Of a stretch of DNA of 64,000 nt, positions 1 through 12,912 are shown piece by piece; the stretch's first letter is position 1; each line of letters opens with the position of its first letter. The DNA comes from Lomentospora prolificans (lineage: Eukaryota > Ascomycota > Sordariomycetes > Microascales > Microascaceae): the NCBI GenBank assembly GCA_029532625.1, contig JARFXM010000004.1, positions 930,001 to 994,000 on the forward strand, read 5' to 3'. The position numbers were made by a program, and so were the translations under genes. The notes under the pieces were generated by a model. The model ran no database searches. It was not told the origin of the DNA and was given only the letters and a program-made list of their open reading frames with translations.

Positions 1-3000
1 TTTCTCTCGCAACTTTTCTTCCTATCGTTTTGCTCTTCCGTCCGAAACTAAAACCAAATGATCCTGCACTTAGGTGGAGGCGTCTTTTAAAGAGAAACGA
101 GAAATACGACCATCCGGTCTACGTCGGTGCCGTTATTGCTTCTCCTGTTATTGCCGCGTCGTCGGCACTTTGTGTTTAAAATCGAACAAGATTCGTATAA
201 GTCGATTACGTGGTGATGTCGAAGCCGGTGGAGAACAGGTACCTCAACCCAAGACTAAGTATTAACATGTAATATCCGCCTGTCGACAACCCAAATTTCT
301 ATTCTAATCGTCGACGAAAAAAAAAAAGAGAAATAACGCCGGTCGGGTGAGTGGGTGCGTGGTGGAGTTGGTGATGAATTGGCAAGGCGCTGTGCTGTTG
401 ATGAACCCTTGGAGGGACGGAAGAGGGGCGGCGGGGGTGCAAAAGAGCCTGACGAAGGCGGTGATAGTGAAGCTTTTTGTGTCTGGATCAAGCCGAAAAA
501 AGTGAAGCCAGGGTGGGCATGGCAAGCCGGCGACAGGGCACGCAAACCATATAAGTCCAAAGTCCTATTAGTTGAAGGAGATCGACGGAGGAGTGTCGCA
601 CTGACAGCCCCAATGTGGATTGAAACACCCGAAACGCCAGTGAGCCAACAATGTTCTTGTCGACAACCCTGCGGTTGGAGTAGATTCGAACCCTCAGCTT
701 GATCACCTAGAGGCCGTTCCCTAGCGTCGGATCGCCCACGAACCGAGGGGAAACAGGAAGTGTGGAAACGACAGGAAACCGACCCGGCGACCTCTTTCAC
801 ACTTGCACCTCGAGGTTCCAGGGGCTTTCCTTTTAGGTGGTGGAGGGTGGGAGGGGCCAAGGGGAACGATTCCTAGACACGCCGCCCTCAGTAACTTCTG
901 CGGTCAAGTCCTAGAAAGGAAAAGGAAAAGAGCGATGCCAAATGGAGCAGCTCCAGTTCGCTAGCTCGGCGTAGTGGGGTGTCGTTCCGATGAGAAGGAT
1001 TGAGGGAGGACTACACCGGAGGAGTAGGATGAATCGGCAAGAATCTCATGCCATAGCCACAAAGTGAGGAGGATTTGTGCTATTATTGGACGGATTGCGT
1101 GTAGATTGAGAGGGATGAAGAGAAAGCTAAAGCGCAGGAGGGCTTGGATGTAATCTGAATTGTTGACCAGCAACTAGTGGCACGGATGGATGAAGAGGAG
1201 AGAGGAAAATCCGATGATAGTCTGTCACCCAGGTGAGATGGGGAGAAAGGAAAAAAAAAAAAAAAAAAAAAGAAGATGCTATCGTCGGTCTTCCCAGATA
1301 GCAGGGAAGTTAGGATGAAAGGCGCCGTGCGGTGATGAGGATAGCGCTCCGGATTCGAATGCAACAGCCAGTCATGGCTGTGCGTCCAACGCATGAAAGT
1401 GTTGTATGCTCTGAAGACGCGAGTTGTTTGAAATGTACAGTGCAGTGAAGGTCCGGCGCAGCAGTCGAAGACAAGTGGACAGGGGAGACTGATCCACACC
1501 AGGCCGGAGAGCCAAATGCAGAAGAGGGGTCTTGTTCCAGCATCTACACCGCAGTCCCCTGCTGGCGATAAGACGGAGATTTACTGCTAGGTTAGCGCAA
1601 TCAGGTACCGGGTCCAGAGGCGGAAGAAGCTGGCTGATACTTGGAGGTTAAGGTTGAGACCACCAAGGAATGGGGGGACTATGTAGGGTCGCAGCAGGAG
1701 GCTCCTCTTGCTGCCGCAGACCGGCCTGATCGCAGTAGCTAGGCCAGGGTCATGCTGGTCATCTCATGGGCTACGTCGAACAGGGCAAGGGTGGATCACT
1801 TCATGCAATCCCCTCATCGCCCCTATGTTTGTGTGTTGGGGCGGAGTCCATAGGAATCATCCACCCCCAAGAGGAAGAGAAAAGAGAAAGGAAAGGGTAA
1901 AAAAAAAAGAAAAGAAAAAAAAATAGTCCGTGAATAGAGAGCTACCAGCTCCATCCATCCAGCACGCTCCTTGTCGATCGAGATCGGGAGGAACCTACGA
2001 GTAGCAACTTGCACTTCTGCCTCATCCCCTCACCTCTTGCCCTTTACAAGTAGGGTACCTACTATACGCTGCTCCATCCATGGCGGATACATCAACATTG
2101 AATGATGCCTCTGGTGTCGATATTGGAGAAAACAGCCTGTTACGTGCACTATAAGCCGGGCACCGTGTCTGGCCTTGTGGAAGGTGGAGCATGCCGGCAC
2201 AAGTATTGTGGATTCGTTCGCCCAATTCACCCGGGGCCGCGTACACTATGAGAACTATTATACCAAGCCATCCACTGAGGGGCTCTATCCATCGTACATG
2301 AATTGTTGCCAGCGAGTGAAGGGATTTGGGAGATTGGGAGCAAGTATTATGGATTGGGCTTGTGGAGCTTGAAGCCACTTAAACACCACCCCCGCTAAAA
2401 GGCGGTCGTCGTCAGGGGTATAGTGCTTCAAATACGAAAGTACCGAGATACATTCTCGGGCAAGACCACAAGGTGATGGAAACGAACTGCGAAAGCGACA
2501 AGATTGGACGCCTATGTTCAGCACCACTTCAGAATGTTAGAAGCAATGCGTTTTGCAGGGCAAGCTCGAGGTTCGAGAGTTGATTAAATTCTCGAGTCTC
2601 CAGGATGATCGACAGGCCGAGACCTGGGCAAGGGACTATGAAACTCATTCCAATGTTGACCTGGATGTTTTGATACAAGGTCCGGGTGGCCTTGGCTCCC
2701 AAACTACGAAGAGAACAATTGCGCACGACCAGCAATCTGTGACCGGGTTCGGGGACCACCGCCAGGAAATCGTAGCCAAGACTTCCCCGGGTCGCTTTGT
2801 TCATACAGCCAAGTCGGAGGGGATCGATAACAACAACAGGATAACAAAAATCGATCCAAGGGGACGACGGGGAAAAGGGATGCGATACTAAATTTAGCCC
2901 GCCCCTTTTGCCATCCATTTGATAGAATCGGATGCATGCCAGATCACATCAAATCCATCTGAGTCTAGGCACGGAGACGAGGGGCAATATCAGCTCGTTG

Positions 3001-6000
3001 AGAACAGACTGTCCCAGAATGCCCCGGGCCGACGTGAGGATGGTTTTGTGGCGTGGCCCATTCTCGATGAAACAAGTGCACGTTATGTGAGAAAGAAAAA
3101 CATTCGAAGGCATACTCGGCTATGGGTTGCGCACTGTCGTAACAGCCAACTGGAGGATGAACAGAACGACCAGCAAGTCAAATAGTGCATCTTGTACTAG
3201 GAAGACGCCTTGATGCAGCCGATTATACTGCGAACTAAATAGTGCGGCATAAGGAACAATAGATGGATATACCCTAATCAGATCCAGGCGAAGAGGCAAG
3301 GCGGCAGGCTGACAAGAACAATGGTGTGCGGCCCGATGCTACAGCGAGCTTCCATTCTGAAGAGCGGAGACGGGCAAATGTGGGGCATGCAATCAGGCAG
3401 GTATTTTGGTAACCCCCATGTCGCCGTGTTGAATGTCGACAGGCAGTATGTAATGTCTGGTGGCTGTCTTCCACCTATGCAGATGCAGGCTCTTTTGTGT
3501 ATTCTCGTCTTACACGACACCAGACAATACACCCGATGATGGCCATGGGAAAATCACCACTGTCGTACCCGGCGGGCTATGCTTCAGATTCGAGCTCCTG
3601 TCAGCCGTGGGAGGTGAGACACGGTGAATCTCGGAAGGCGTGGAGAAAGCGTCAGTGCGGTGCTAGAGCCTGGAATCTAGAGTGGCGCGTGGGATTTCAA
3701 TGGTCGTGAAGATCCTGAGCGAACACCTCGTGTTGCACAGTTGAGCGTCATTACGCTCCGTGTCCTCACAGCAGATCAGCACAACAAGCTAACCCCACGT
3801 CTGGGACACGGATCTGAACGCATTTCAAAAGACGGGAATGGACCCCTAAAGGGAAGAGGAAGCGGGCGCAAGATATAATTGCCGAGGGCACGCGTGCAGA
3901 GCAGGTTGGCATTTAATCGAGCAGGCCATTTCGATGAAGCTCGCTTGCGGGTGTACCTTGGGTCACGACCATGGTACCAATGATCTCCAGAGCCAGGTTG
4001 ACAGGTGAGATTTTGTGGCTCCGAAGCAGGTACCGGGAAACGTTCTTCCAAATGAGCCAAGGTGAGCTCATTGGAGTCCCAGTGGGTTCTCAATTCAATG
4101 TACAGCCGATGTTATCAAGTCGAGAGGGCTGTGACAACGGTTTCAATACTGTATGGAGGTTGCGATTGGTTCATGATGTGCGTGCGCGGCATATGACGTT
4201 TCAAGTGGGTGGGCGGGCTGCATTATAGGACTATTGATATACTTCGTAGATAGTCGGAGCTCCAGTGGCAGAGACGCGCAAACTTGGAGGAAAACTATAG
4301 GCTCATCAGTCCCGCCACTCATGGCCATTCATCGCTGTTCATCTTAAACCTTAGTCGTCCAACCGCGCTGGCGGTCGTGAAATGCTATTCCTGTGGCCGT
4401 TAATACTCTCGCAAAATAGCTCATTCTCACCAGGCCAGAACCCACACAAGGCTCTGTAACTTCATCTGGCTGAGCCTCGAGGAAGGCCCAAGACAACCTC
4501 CCGGCCACAAAGGATAGGTTGGTCGCTGACGTCTCAGCCCGCGCCGAGACAGCTGCGTTCCCACAAGAATAGTGGCTTAGAAGAAGAGCGAGTATGGGGA
4601 AAATTATGCGTCCGACGTCCGGTGGGGTGGATGCGGGTTCATGATACGCAACAATTACCAGGATTCTATAGCCAAAGTGACCCGTTTGCAAGGCAAGGAT
4701 TGTGAGGCAGGCGATCTATCCCCACTATCAAATCCAGTCGATATTTATCCCAAGAGGGAGCGCAGAGGAACGACGACGCCGTAGAGACGGAATCAGGTCA
4801 GATTCGCCTCGCTTCGACCCAATCGATCTACTAACTGGAACTTAGTGCCTGTCTGGACAGTTCTTTCCCAGCAACCATAACAGCCCGGCATCAGAAGCTT
4901 TAACCTTCCCAAAAATGCGTCGATGCAACACTATGGACACTTGGCACATCAGGTACCCACCAGTTTCACAGAGGCAGGAGCAGTCGACTTGTTGGACAGA
5001 GGCAAGTTATATAGGCAGCAACTGCCAACTCAACAACAAGTTTGTAGAGCGGGGGAGGCAGGACACCAGCAACCTGTATCCATCCGTCTTTCTCTTTCCA
5101 CAAGGGACCAAGTCTTGTGCAGAGTCTGAGGTACCTGTCGCAGCCTACACCTCGACTGAATTTCTTGTCTGTCCATGAGGCCGACGTCAAGTATGGGTAC
5201 GAGTGTCCCGTAGGAAGTGCAGGGGCCGACATTCGCCCCGCGTAATCCGAAACCACAGCTCGCGCTCTCTTTTTGGTCCAATACGTAGCCCTCGAGACAA
5301 AATAGAAGCGGAGACTTCCAGAATCAGTAAACCGCCCCTGTATGATCTGAAGGAGCGACCGCCGGTCCAGACAACACCTTGCTGGTCCCTTACCCAGAGA
5401 TCTTCGAGTTTAGCCGAGCCTCCCCGATCCTTTTATTTGTTGCTTGTGTCTATGATCTGTTCGGGCAGTTGGCCCGACCCTGAAATCCCCCAGAGGCGTT
5501 TTTGTTTTGCGGATGTGGCCCACATTTGGCGGCGGTTTCTCGGCACCTGTGCCATGCTCAGAGGGAGCTTGCCCCCTGGTCTAGCGACTTCTCATAGGTG
5601 GCTTTGAGCTGCATTTGGTGGCAGTTTCGTCCCAATTCTTAGTCCATCAAGAAGTTTCGCAGCATTTGCTAGTCAAGCTTCAGCCCACCCGCCTTGATCC
5701 CACCGGACCCGCTATCATCTGACTACGGGGGAAGCCAAGCCCAGGATCCCCGAGAGCTGGACCCCATGCCTCTGCCTCCCGCACCTGAGCCCTGCCTGTT
5801 GGCGAGCCAGAAGAGCCCTGGACAGCTGGCAATGATCAGGTCACAACAGTTAATCCGGACGAACGCCACCTCCTGATAGATATGGTGGCATGGGGATAAG
5901 GAATGTTGCTATTCTAGGGTCGAAAGAGTGCAAACCATAAGGTGTACTCGGCTCTGCTGTAGAAGGTAACCAAAGAACAGAGCGGTCCTTCCAATAGCTA

Positions 6001-9000
6001 GGCCTACTGTGGAAACGGAGGCGGCTGCCCCCTTCATTACCTTGCTAGACACGGAAGCAACTTCGGTGTCGCCTCGCCTCACATTTCTCTCCTGCATCTT
6101 GTGCCTGCCTCTCTGTGTGTTCAAGCCGCCATCCAGCCGTATTCAACGTAGGGTCCACCCCCAGCTGTCCATCTCAAGGTGGCTCTTGGAAGCACCCGAT
6201 AGCCCAGTTCGACTGAATCACAGTCGCAGTCTATCATTCAAGTACCAATATCTTCATTGTATCATCCCAGGTTTGACTTTTCTACCATGATGATAGATGG
6301 GGTTGTATTCTAAGGAGAGATCGACGTCACAAAATTGGGCTGGCTCTCTGAAAGCGGGAGCCTTCCACTTGTACGTTGTCATCCATCAATCTCGTCCGAA
6401 ATCCCGGACAAGCATCGCCGAGCATCGTTGTCACACATTCTAGAACGGCACCAAGTGCTTCTCATTCGCGGCACCGATCCTCGGCCATGGCACAACGATT
6501 CCACGTTACCACACAGAGCACCCAAAATACACGCCTTCTTAACGCCTTGGACCTCTTCTATGTCGCCATGCCGCCGCATGCATGCCCCCGTTGCTTCGCT
6601 TGTGCGTGCATTGGAGACCGAACATCTTCCAAGTCCCTTAAAACTGAGAATCTAACTGTTAAGTTTGGAGGCCTCAATTTATCCGAATCTGCGAAATGAG
6701 GTCTTCACACGCTTTGTTATCTCTCAGTCGCCATGGTTGCTATATTCTCGCTAACGTCTTAATTTGGTTCTACCGCATGGGAACTCAGTGACACGGCGTT
6801 TCCGAACCTTTGAAACTGTGCGTTTGTCGCCTCGAACACCACAACTAGTTACCATGGAATTCTAAACGAATCATGTTCCCGCTGCCATCAGCGGATCACG
6901 CGTATATCCGGATCAAGACCCGATCCTTTCGAGGCGTCCCTACGAGCGATCCAAGCGGTGCTAAGAAGCTAAACGATGTTTGACGATAGCACTTCCGATC
7001 CTGGAAACCGTATGATGGGACCGTACAACATGATCAAGACTTAACAGACCCTTTGGCTTGAGGCCAAGTTGCGCTCCTGAAGCTGAGGGCAAATTCCGCC
7101 AGGTTTCAACCCCTACACTTATGTGAGTGCCATTTCCCCACTGCTGTGAAAAAAGTTCTCCTCGCTCGGCTACACGGGCGTGAGCGCCCATTCAGCCTTG
7201 CCAGGCTCCAGACGTGATATTCCCCAGCCATCAAGCTCCTTAGATTCACTTCCTGACTGGAGACGACACCTTTTGTTGAAGACTCTCCACGCTCAGCGGC
7301 TGGGCCCACCGAAGAAAGATGTGCAGTCTGTTGGACGTGGAGAAATCCCTTTCGTGGCGTTCATTTCACCGGATATGACGAGTGCGATGCTGTGTTGCGG
7401 GGATCATCGTTGGCTCGTCCGAGGTCCAAGCAGCGCCATGCGGTGTTCGCCATGCGACCCAGGTCATGTACAATAAGGGTTGGACCGGCTGGTTCCCTTG
7501 TTTCCATGGTACGTTTGACGCGGGTTGCCACCGTGCTCGAGGGTTCAAGTGATCCTTCCCTTGTATCCAACCATTGGCAGTCATTTTTTCTCGTCTAATG
7601 ATGTGTGGAATTTATAGTCCAGATTCTTTCAAGGGTGTAGATGGCTCTTTTCTACGATCACGAATTGCTTTGGTATCTGATACGGCTTCTCTAAGACAGC
7701 TGGATGTACGGAGGAATAGCCGCGGTTTAACGAATAAAATAGACGAGATCGAGGATATCAATCTTGTTCCTGTGTCGAGATCAATCGGCTGCTCCACAGC
7801 TTGTTGGCCGCTTATTTAGTGGCCGTGCCACTACTCTTGATCCCAGGTGAAGGCCTTACAATGCGCCTCTCTTTCCTATTCTAAGACTCCGAAGCAAGGA
7901 TGTTTTGAAGCGGAGGGTGAAAACTAGGAAAGGAAGGGCAGAATGACGAGGCGCCCCGTTCTGATAGCCATGTCTGAGCTCTTTATCCGTGTGCGTCATC
8001 AAGCTTCTGTGTGCGCCGCATGGGGCGGAGACGCCTGATTACTAGCCATTCTTGTTGGCGACGCCATCGGGTAATATTCATGAAGTAACGGTGTGTATTG
8101 GATGACATTTTTTTCTGTTAAGAGGGATCGCAAAAGGAACGCAGACTCTGCCCTGAGGACTGCTGGAGGCTCATGGTGGAATGGCTGACCTCATGGGACG
8201 GCGAAGCACGGAGAAGCAAGCATCCTGCTTGTTCTACTTGCCTTGCTCACAGAATAGAACCAAACGCTAAGATATATTTGTCGTTTTGTGAGGGCATGTC
8301 ATTCCTTGGAGACATATCTCATGTGCAAGTTCGGATGACCCCGACGAGGCGTTCGGATGCCTGACTTACCAACACTAGCTCCCGCCACCAAGGGCTGAAG
8401 GAAGGTAGCGCTATGCAATGCATGCTCCCATGCATCACTTAGACCTACGACAACTTTCGCGAGCGGAAGCTCTTTAAGGTCGAGGCACCGCAGAGTGCAA
8501 CCCGACTCCTTCCTAGATTACTGACCGAGAACCGCTCAAATTGTTCGAGGACGCAACGAATTATGGAAGTCTAAGCACGGACAAGGCGAAAAGACACCTA
8601 CTTTGCCTCGGAAACCAGACTAACCCTCTACCGCCCAGTGAGGCACCGGAATCTTGTAAACTAACTAGCCACCCGAGTACATGAGGCTGCTCCATCCCGT
8701 ACGTAACACGAATCACGCATACCTTCCCGAGAAACAAAAAGAAGAAGAGCCCAACGGAAGGAGAGACATGTCGTAGAACAACTATGTGCAGGGACTAGAC
8801 GCTCCGGATGGCCCTAGCTTAGCCGAGTGAGAAAATGGCCAGTCTCAACGGGGGCAAGATTAGAAGTTCTCCGACGCCAGTGTTCGGAGGGTTTGGGCGC
8901 CTTGGCCTCTCTATGTTCTCTGATTGGATCATAACGTCTCCAGATGACCATGGAATAAGAGCGATCTAAGGGACATATCCAGAGTATTAAAAGGGAGGAG

Positions 9001-10457
9001 ACCAACCTTAAAGCCACGTCATCAGAAGTTCTGTCTTGGGCTTTTGCGTCTGATCGTTCCCGACTTTTCCTTAAATCACAGCTGTTGCTTCGAGGCAGAA
9101 GTGCCTGGGGGAATGCAAGTTTAGATACGTTCCGTAAGGCTCCTTTATCATGAGAATCGGCGCGATCGGAGGGAGAAGGTATATTGGCCTTGGGGATGAT
9201 GTGAGAGCTGCAACTGCATGCTTACACTCCGCCCTACTGAAATCTGAGAATAGCGCCACATAATGAATCTGACATTCCTCGGACACTCTCTATCTGGGAT
9301 CTCAACTTTCCTATGGCTCCATTAGAACACCTCGTATAGCGGCACGCTTCGATAATACGGAAGTCCTCGGTCAGTGCTTTGTTCCCTACCGCCACCACAT
9401 TACTTCGCAAGCTGGCACCCGAGTGTGTACTACGACCATGTCTGTAGCAACCCGGGTAGGGTGCGCTATGAGAAAAGAAAGTTTCCTTGTATCCCATCTT
9501 CGGGGAATTTTCAGCCAGAGGACGGAGCCGTAAGCCCTTGTGTGTGGTCCTGGGGAGCACATGTCTTGCCACGGGGTGTACACTGCGGATTAGCTGCCTG
9601 TACGGTGGTGCTATTGCCTTTTTCTCCAGCCTAGGGTGGCTGCCGGGATGTGTGTATTTTGGACTCCATTCGGGTGCTTACAGTGAGCGGTGGACCGAAT
9701 GAGGAGGCGGTGGGGTATGCCGGTTGGGACGAAGTTCTCGTGACGATGGGCGTACAGTCTCCACCATGCTCTTAGATCTTCTAAAGAAGGATTGGTGTAA
9801 ATGGTAGATGTCATTTCCCGCGATGGCGGCCATAGTTTCGCCTCAAAATCTTCTAATGATGCTCAACTAGGAGAGGCGGCTGCTAGAACTCAATGCGGCG
9901 CCATTCAATACGTTGGCGATGAGATGAATATCCCCTTGCCGGTGATCCATCTCTTCCCACGACTTACAGGGCGGGATCATCAAATCAGTGCTACTAAAGA
10001 CGCTCGCCCTAGATTGACGTGGCTATTGACACAGCATGCGCTAGTCGACGTCGTGTTAGTCCTCTCATCGTCACTTCATTAAAAGGGGGGTTGTGCTAGT
10101 ATTCGGAGAGTCGAGAGATATGACGTCTCCGGATACTGGACCGTGAGAATGGTTTTCCTCTAGTAGCTTGGCACACACCCCGAGGCGGCATATTGTTTCT
10201 ATTTTTTTTCTAAGTTATGTGGCTTAACATGAAATAATCATCGCGTGTCACTCTGAATTCCGGGACCGCACTCTGCGAAACGGCACACCATCCAAGCTTC
10301 GGTGACTAGGTAGCAACGGCACATGCCTTGTTGTCACCTTCATGGCGTATCATTCGAGGATGAGGCTGCTATCACGTAGTCGATGAGCAAGGGGCCATAT
10401 ATCTGGTTTATTTTACTTTATTTCATCCCTTCTTTTAGCAAACGTAAGAGACTCGGG
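1..10457. other. Gene-poor left flank, no supported gene
   Basis: No open reading frame here exceeds about 200 codons and none shows a family I recognise. The frames are short, overlap on both strands and often start only at TTG or CTG. Base composition is mixed rather than extremely AT-rich, so I cannot call this RIP-mutated repeat DNA by eye. It holds an A21 run at 1251-1271, an A/G-rich tract at about 1897-1921, and several hydrophilic frames (2553-2891 +, 2919-3185 +, 9801-10082 +) that are not recognisable. It may be decayed repeat, lineage-specific sequence or plain intergenic DNA. Confidence 0.6.
1251..1271. repeat. Poly-A homopolymer run (A21)
   Basis: A run of 21 A residues seen directly in the sequence, inside the gene-poor left flank and followed by an A/G-rich stretch. 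Runs this long are prone to length errors in sequencing. Confidence 0.9.
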
Positions 10458-11388
10458 TCAAAACAGGTCATCGATGGCCTTGTCGGCGTCCTTTCCGATG
10501 AGTTCCACCATTCCCTAAGGATGGAGGTTAGAACCGAACCAAAAGTGTGCAAAGATGGATCGGCAATGGTTAACAGCACTAACCTCTGGCATGATAGGCT
10601 TTCCATCGTCGCCTCTGACGTAACGGAAGGGCATCTCGGTGCTCTCATGCTCGTTGAACTTGAGCTCGGGGAAGTCGTCGTAGGGGATCTTGTCCAAGGG
10701 GACTTTGAAGGGGAAATGAGATAGGTATACATTAGATTTATAGATATATCTGGGAGTGAAGATGGGGTTTTCTCATACTTTTGTCCTGGACTACCATCCT
10801 CGTCACACGAACGGCCGTGTCTGTAGTCATTTGTTTAGGGCCTAGCCTGCGGCCTTCAAAACCCTTCTTTCGAAGCTCAGAGGTGCGATCTAGAGTGGTG
10901 GTGCTCTGTCGGTATTCTGCATAGAGCAAGACTGAAATTGAAAGATGTATCACATACCTCTGGGAGGATCGTCACCTTAAACAATGTTAGTGTATGATCT
11001 CATAAAAGAGCCAAGGAGGCGGGGTGGGAACCTGGAAATCAAAGCAAGTCATACCTAGAATACCACCAAACAAGAACACATCAAAAGTCTCCCCATCCCC
11101 GGGACTCAAGTCCTTGGCTGCCGCGGGATCTAATAAGCACACGCGCTCGCGCTCCTTCTTGTCTTTGTAAAGATCCTCAACGCTGCGAGAGTCGGACTTG
11201 AAGGCCGGCTCAGAGGCCAATGTGGGAGGCACCTGGAAGTCCGGGGGCAAGGAGGAGAGACAGAATGTGTTCCCTGCGGCGTGAGACTCCTTGGCGATTG
11301 TGATGTATTCCAGTTCGGACCATGGGCCGAGGTCAGGGTCGAGATGCTCGACGATGTAGGTTAGACCCCTCCTGGGCGTTTGGGCCAT
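10458..11388 (-). CDS. SFM1: SFM1-like SPOUT-family protein arginine methyltransferase
   Basis: Five exons read on the minus strand: 11388-11055, 10975-10958, 10889-10779, 10702-10584 and 10514-10458, giving 212 aa, almost the length of yeast Sfm1. The order is: N-terminal YIVEHLDPDL, then CLLDPAAAKDLSPGD and FDVFLFGGIL, then GDDPPRDRT, LGPKQMTTDTAVRVT, then FNEHESTEMPFRYV and a C-terminal ELIGKDADKAIDDLF. These blocks match the Sfm1/DUF431 family of SPOUT methyltransferases. The yeast member monomethylates ribosomal protein uS3 (Rps3) using SAM; that role here is inferred from the family. All five exons join in frame with GT..AG introns of 68-79 nt. Exon 2 is only 18 nt (its nucleotides complete codons for G-DDPPR-D), but it supplies a conserved glycine-rich loop, which supports it. 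The gene lies divergent to KEX1. Confidence 0.9.
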
Positions 11389-12912
11389 TGTCAGACGATT
11401 CTGGAATCTCGGCTATGAAGTGGAAGGTAGGCTATGTGATTAAAGAAGTGACTTGTGGAAAGCGGCGATATCTACGAATTGGGCGAAGTGTTAGTGGTGA
11501 ATTTGGGACTGCTGTTGCAACCTAAAGTTGGATGAGATTGAGACGAATTTTTGAATCGAAACATTTTACACTGTGCGCACCAAAAGGCCGAGATCACCAA
11601 GATGCCAGTGCAGGGCACCAGAACACCTGGGTGGAATAATACAGACACAGAGAAAGGCATCGAAAGAACAAGAAAAAGCAAGATTCAATTTTGTGAATAG
11701 TTTGCTATCCATGTCCTGACTCCTTCACATGCCATAGATATGGCCACGAAATCGAGTCAAGCGACATGACTCGCCCTCTCCATCTATGGACGCTCGCTGT
11801 ATCCAACTCTCTCTTAAGGCAGAGTAGGGTCGGCCTACCAGTCGCACCGCTCCTGACGCTAATTGCTTCACATGCCGTTATCGAACTCTTATCACTTGAA
11901 TCATCAGCGACGATCAGATCTTCCTACGATTCTCAGATGTCGGGCCCGACGGAAAATAGCAAGACTCGGAGATCGGGCAACTTAGTCAGCATTCAGGCTG
12001 TAACCATCTTTCTGGCATCGAGAGTAAAGGTTAGGGGCAAAGAGAGGCTAGTGAGAGATTAACCAGCCAGTGGGAGAAGGAGGACATGCCTTGATAATAT
12101 ATCAATTCAATTCAATCGCCATGCTTTGAGCCGCCAATCTACGAAGTATCTAGGGTCGTTAACCAGCAGTTGGCTGACCGGCGAATTAAGCCGGTACGAG
12201 CCAGAGGGGCTGAGCTCTGAGGGCACACTATTCACGTAGTTTCTTGTCACAGGGGCCGGGCTCAGCCACCTTCTGAAGGGCCCCTGTTACAGCTTCCATG
12301 TCCGCATTTGGCTGATGCAACACACTGACAAGATGAAAGCTGGCAAGTGAGACCCAACCACGCCGTTTTACAGCCGGCCGCATTCAACTGACAGTGGCCA
12401 TTTTCTTGCTGTGTCGGCCAGCTGCAGTCTCGAGACCGTCGCAACTCAAACCAGAGTCCATGTCGTTCATCTGTTAATGTGCAAAGTCACATTGGAGCCA
12501 ACGCCCCCAGCCTAAAGACGGCAAGTCCACCACATCTACAAGGCCACCTTTCAGATCCTCGTCATATCTTCATCCTGGGGCAACTCTCATCAATTTCCCG
12601 TCTCCTTTTGTCGAACTCCCTCGACTCCACAATTCCGGGTTCCTACTCCCATTCTTTTCTTTTCATTTACCCTTAGGCCTGTGGTTGTCCCTCAAGTCTC
12701 ACCATTTATTTTTGCTTAGATTTCTTGCTTGTTCAAGACGTCTTACGTACCTGTTTCATGTGCTCCATGCACAATTAATAGACTTTCAAAGTCGCTTTCC
12801 CCCTTTGTCGGCAGCGGCCAGTATCTGCGCAGTCTTGGATGGCTCGTCTTTTTCATCCCCTTTAACCTGCCGAATTCCCTCGATATTCAGCGACCGTCGA
12901 TCCGATTCCATC
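11389..12912. promoter_or_regulatory. Divergent intergenic region between SFM1-like and KEX1 genes
   Basis: About 1.5 kb separates the two divergent start codons. No coding frame is supported. The KEX1-proximal part (about 12520-12900) is rich in C and T, as is usual for fungal promoters and leaders. I see no defined operator. Confidence 0.5.

Noticed and set aside
670..700. tRNA-like GATTCGAACCC near the left end
   Set aside because: On the minus strand this could be a T-loop, but the bases on either side do not form a T-stem and no acceptor or anticodon arm is visible.
255..860. 201-codon minus-strand frame at the left end
   Set aside because: Low-complexity Pro/Ser-rich translation with no family resemblance and overlapping frames on both strands.
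2553..3185. Two consecutive hydrophilic frames (112 and 88 codons) on the plus strand
   Set aside because: Both start only at TTG, show no recognisable motif and cannot be joined by a convincing intron.
9801..10082. 93-codon frame opening MVDVISRDGGHSFASK
   Set aside because: It has an ATG and a somewhat protein-like composition but no family, no partner exons and no leader features.
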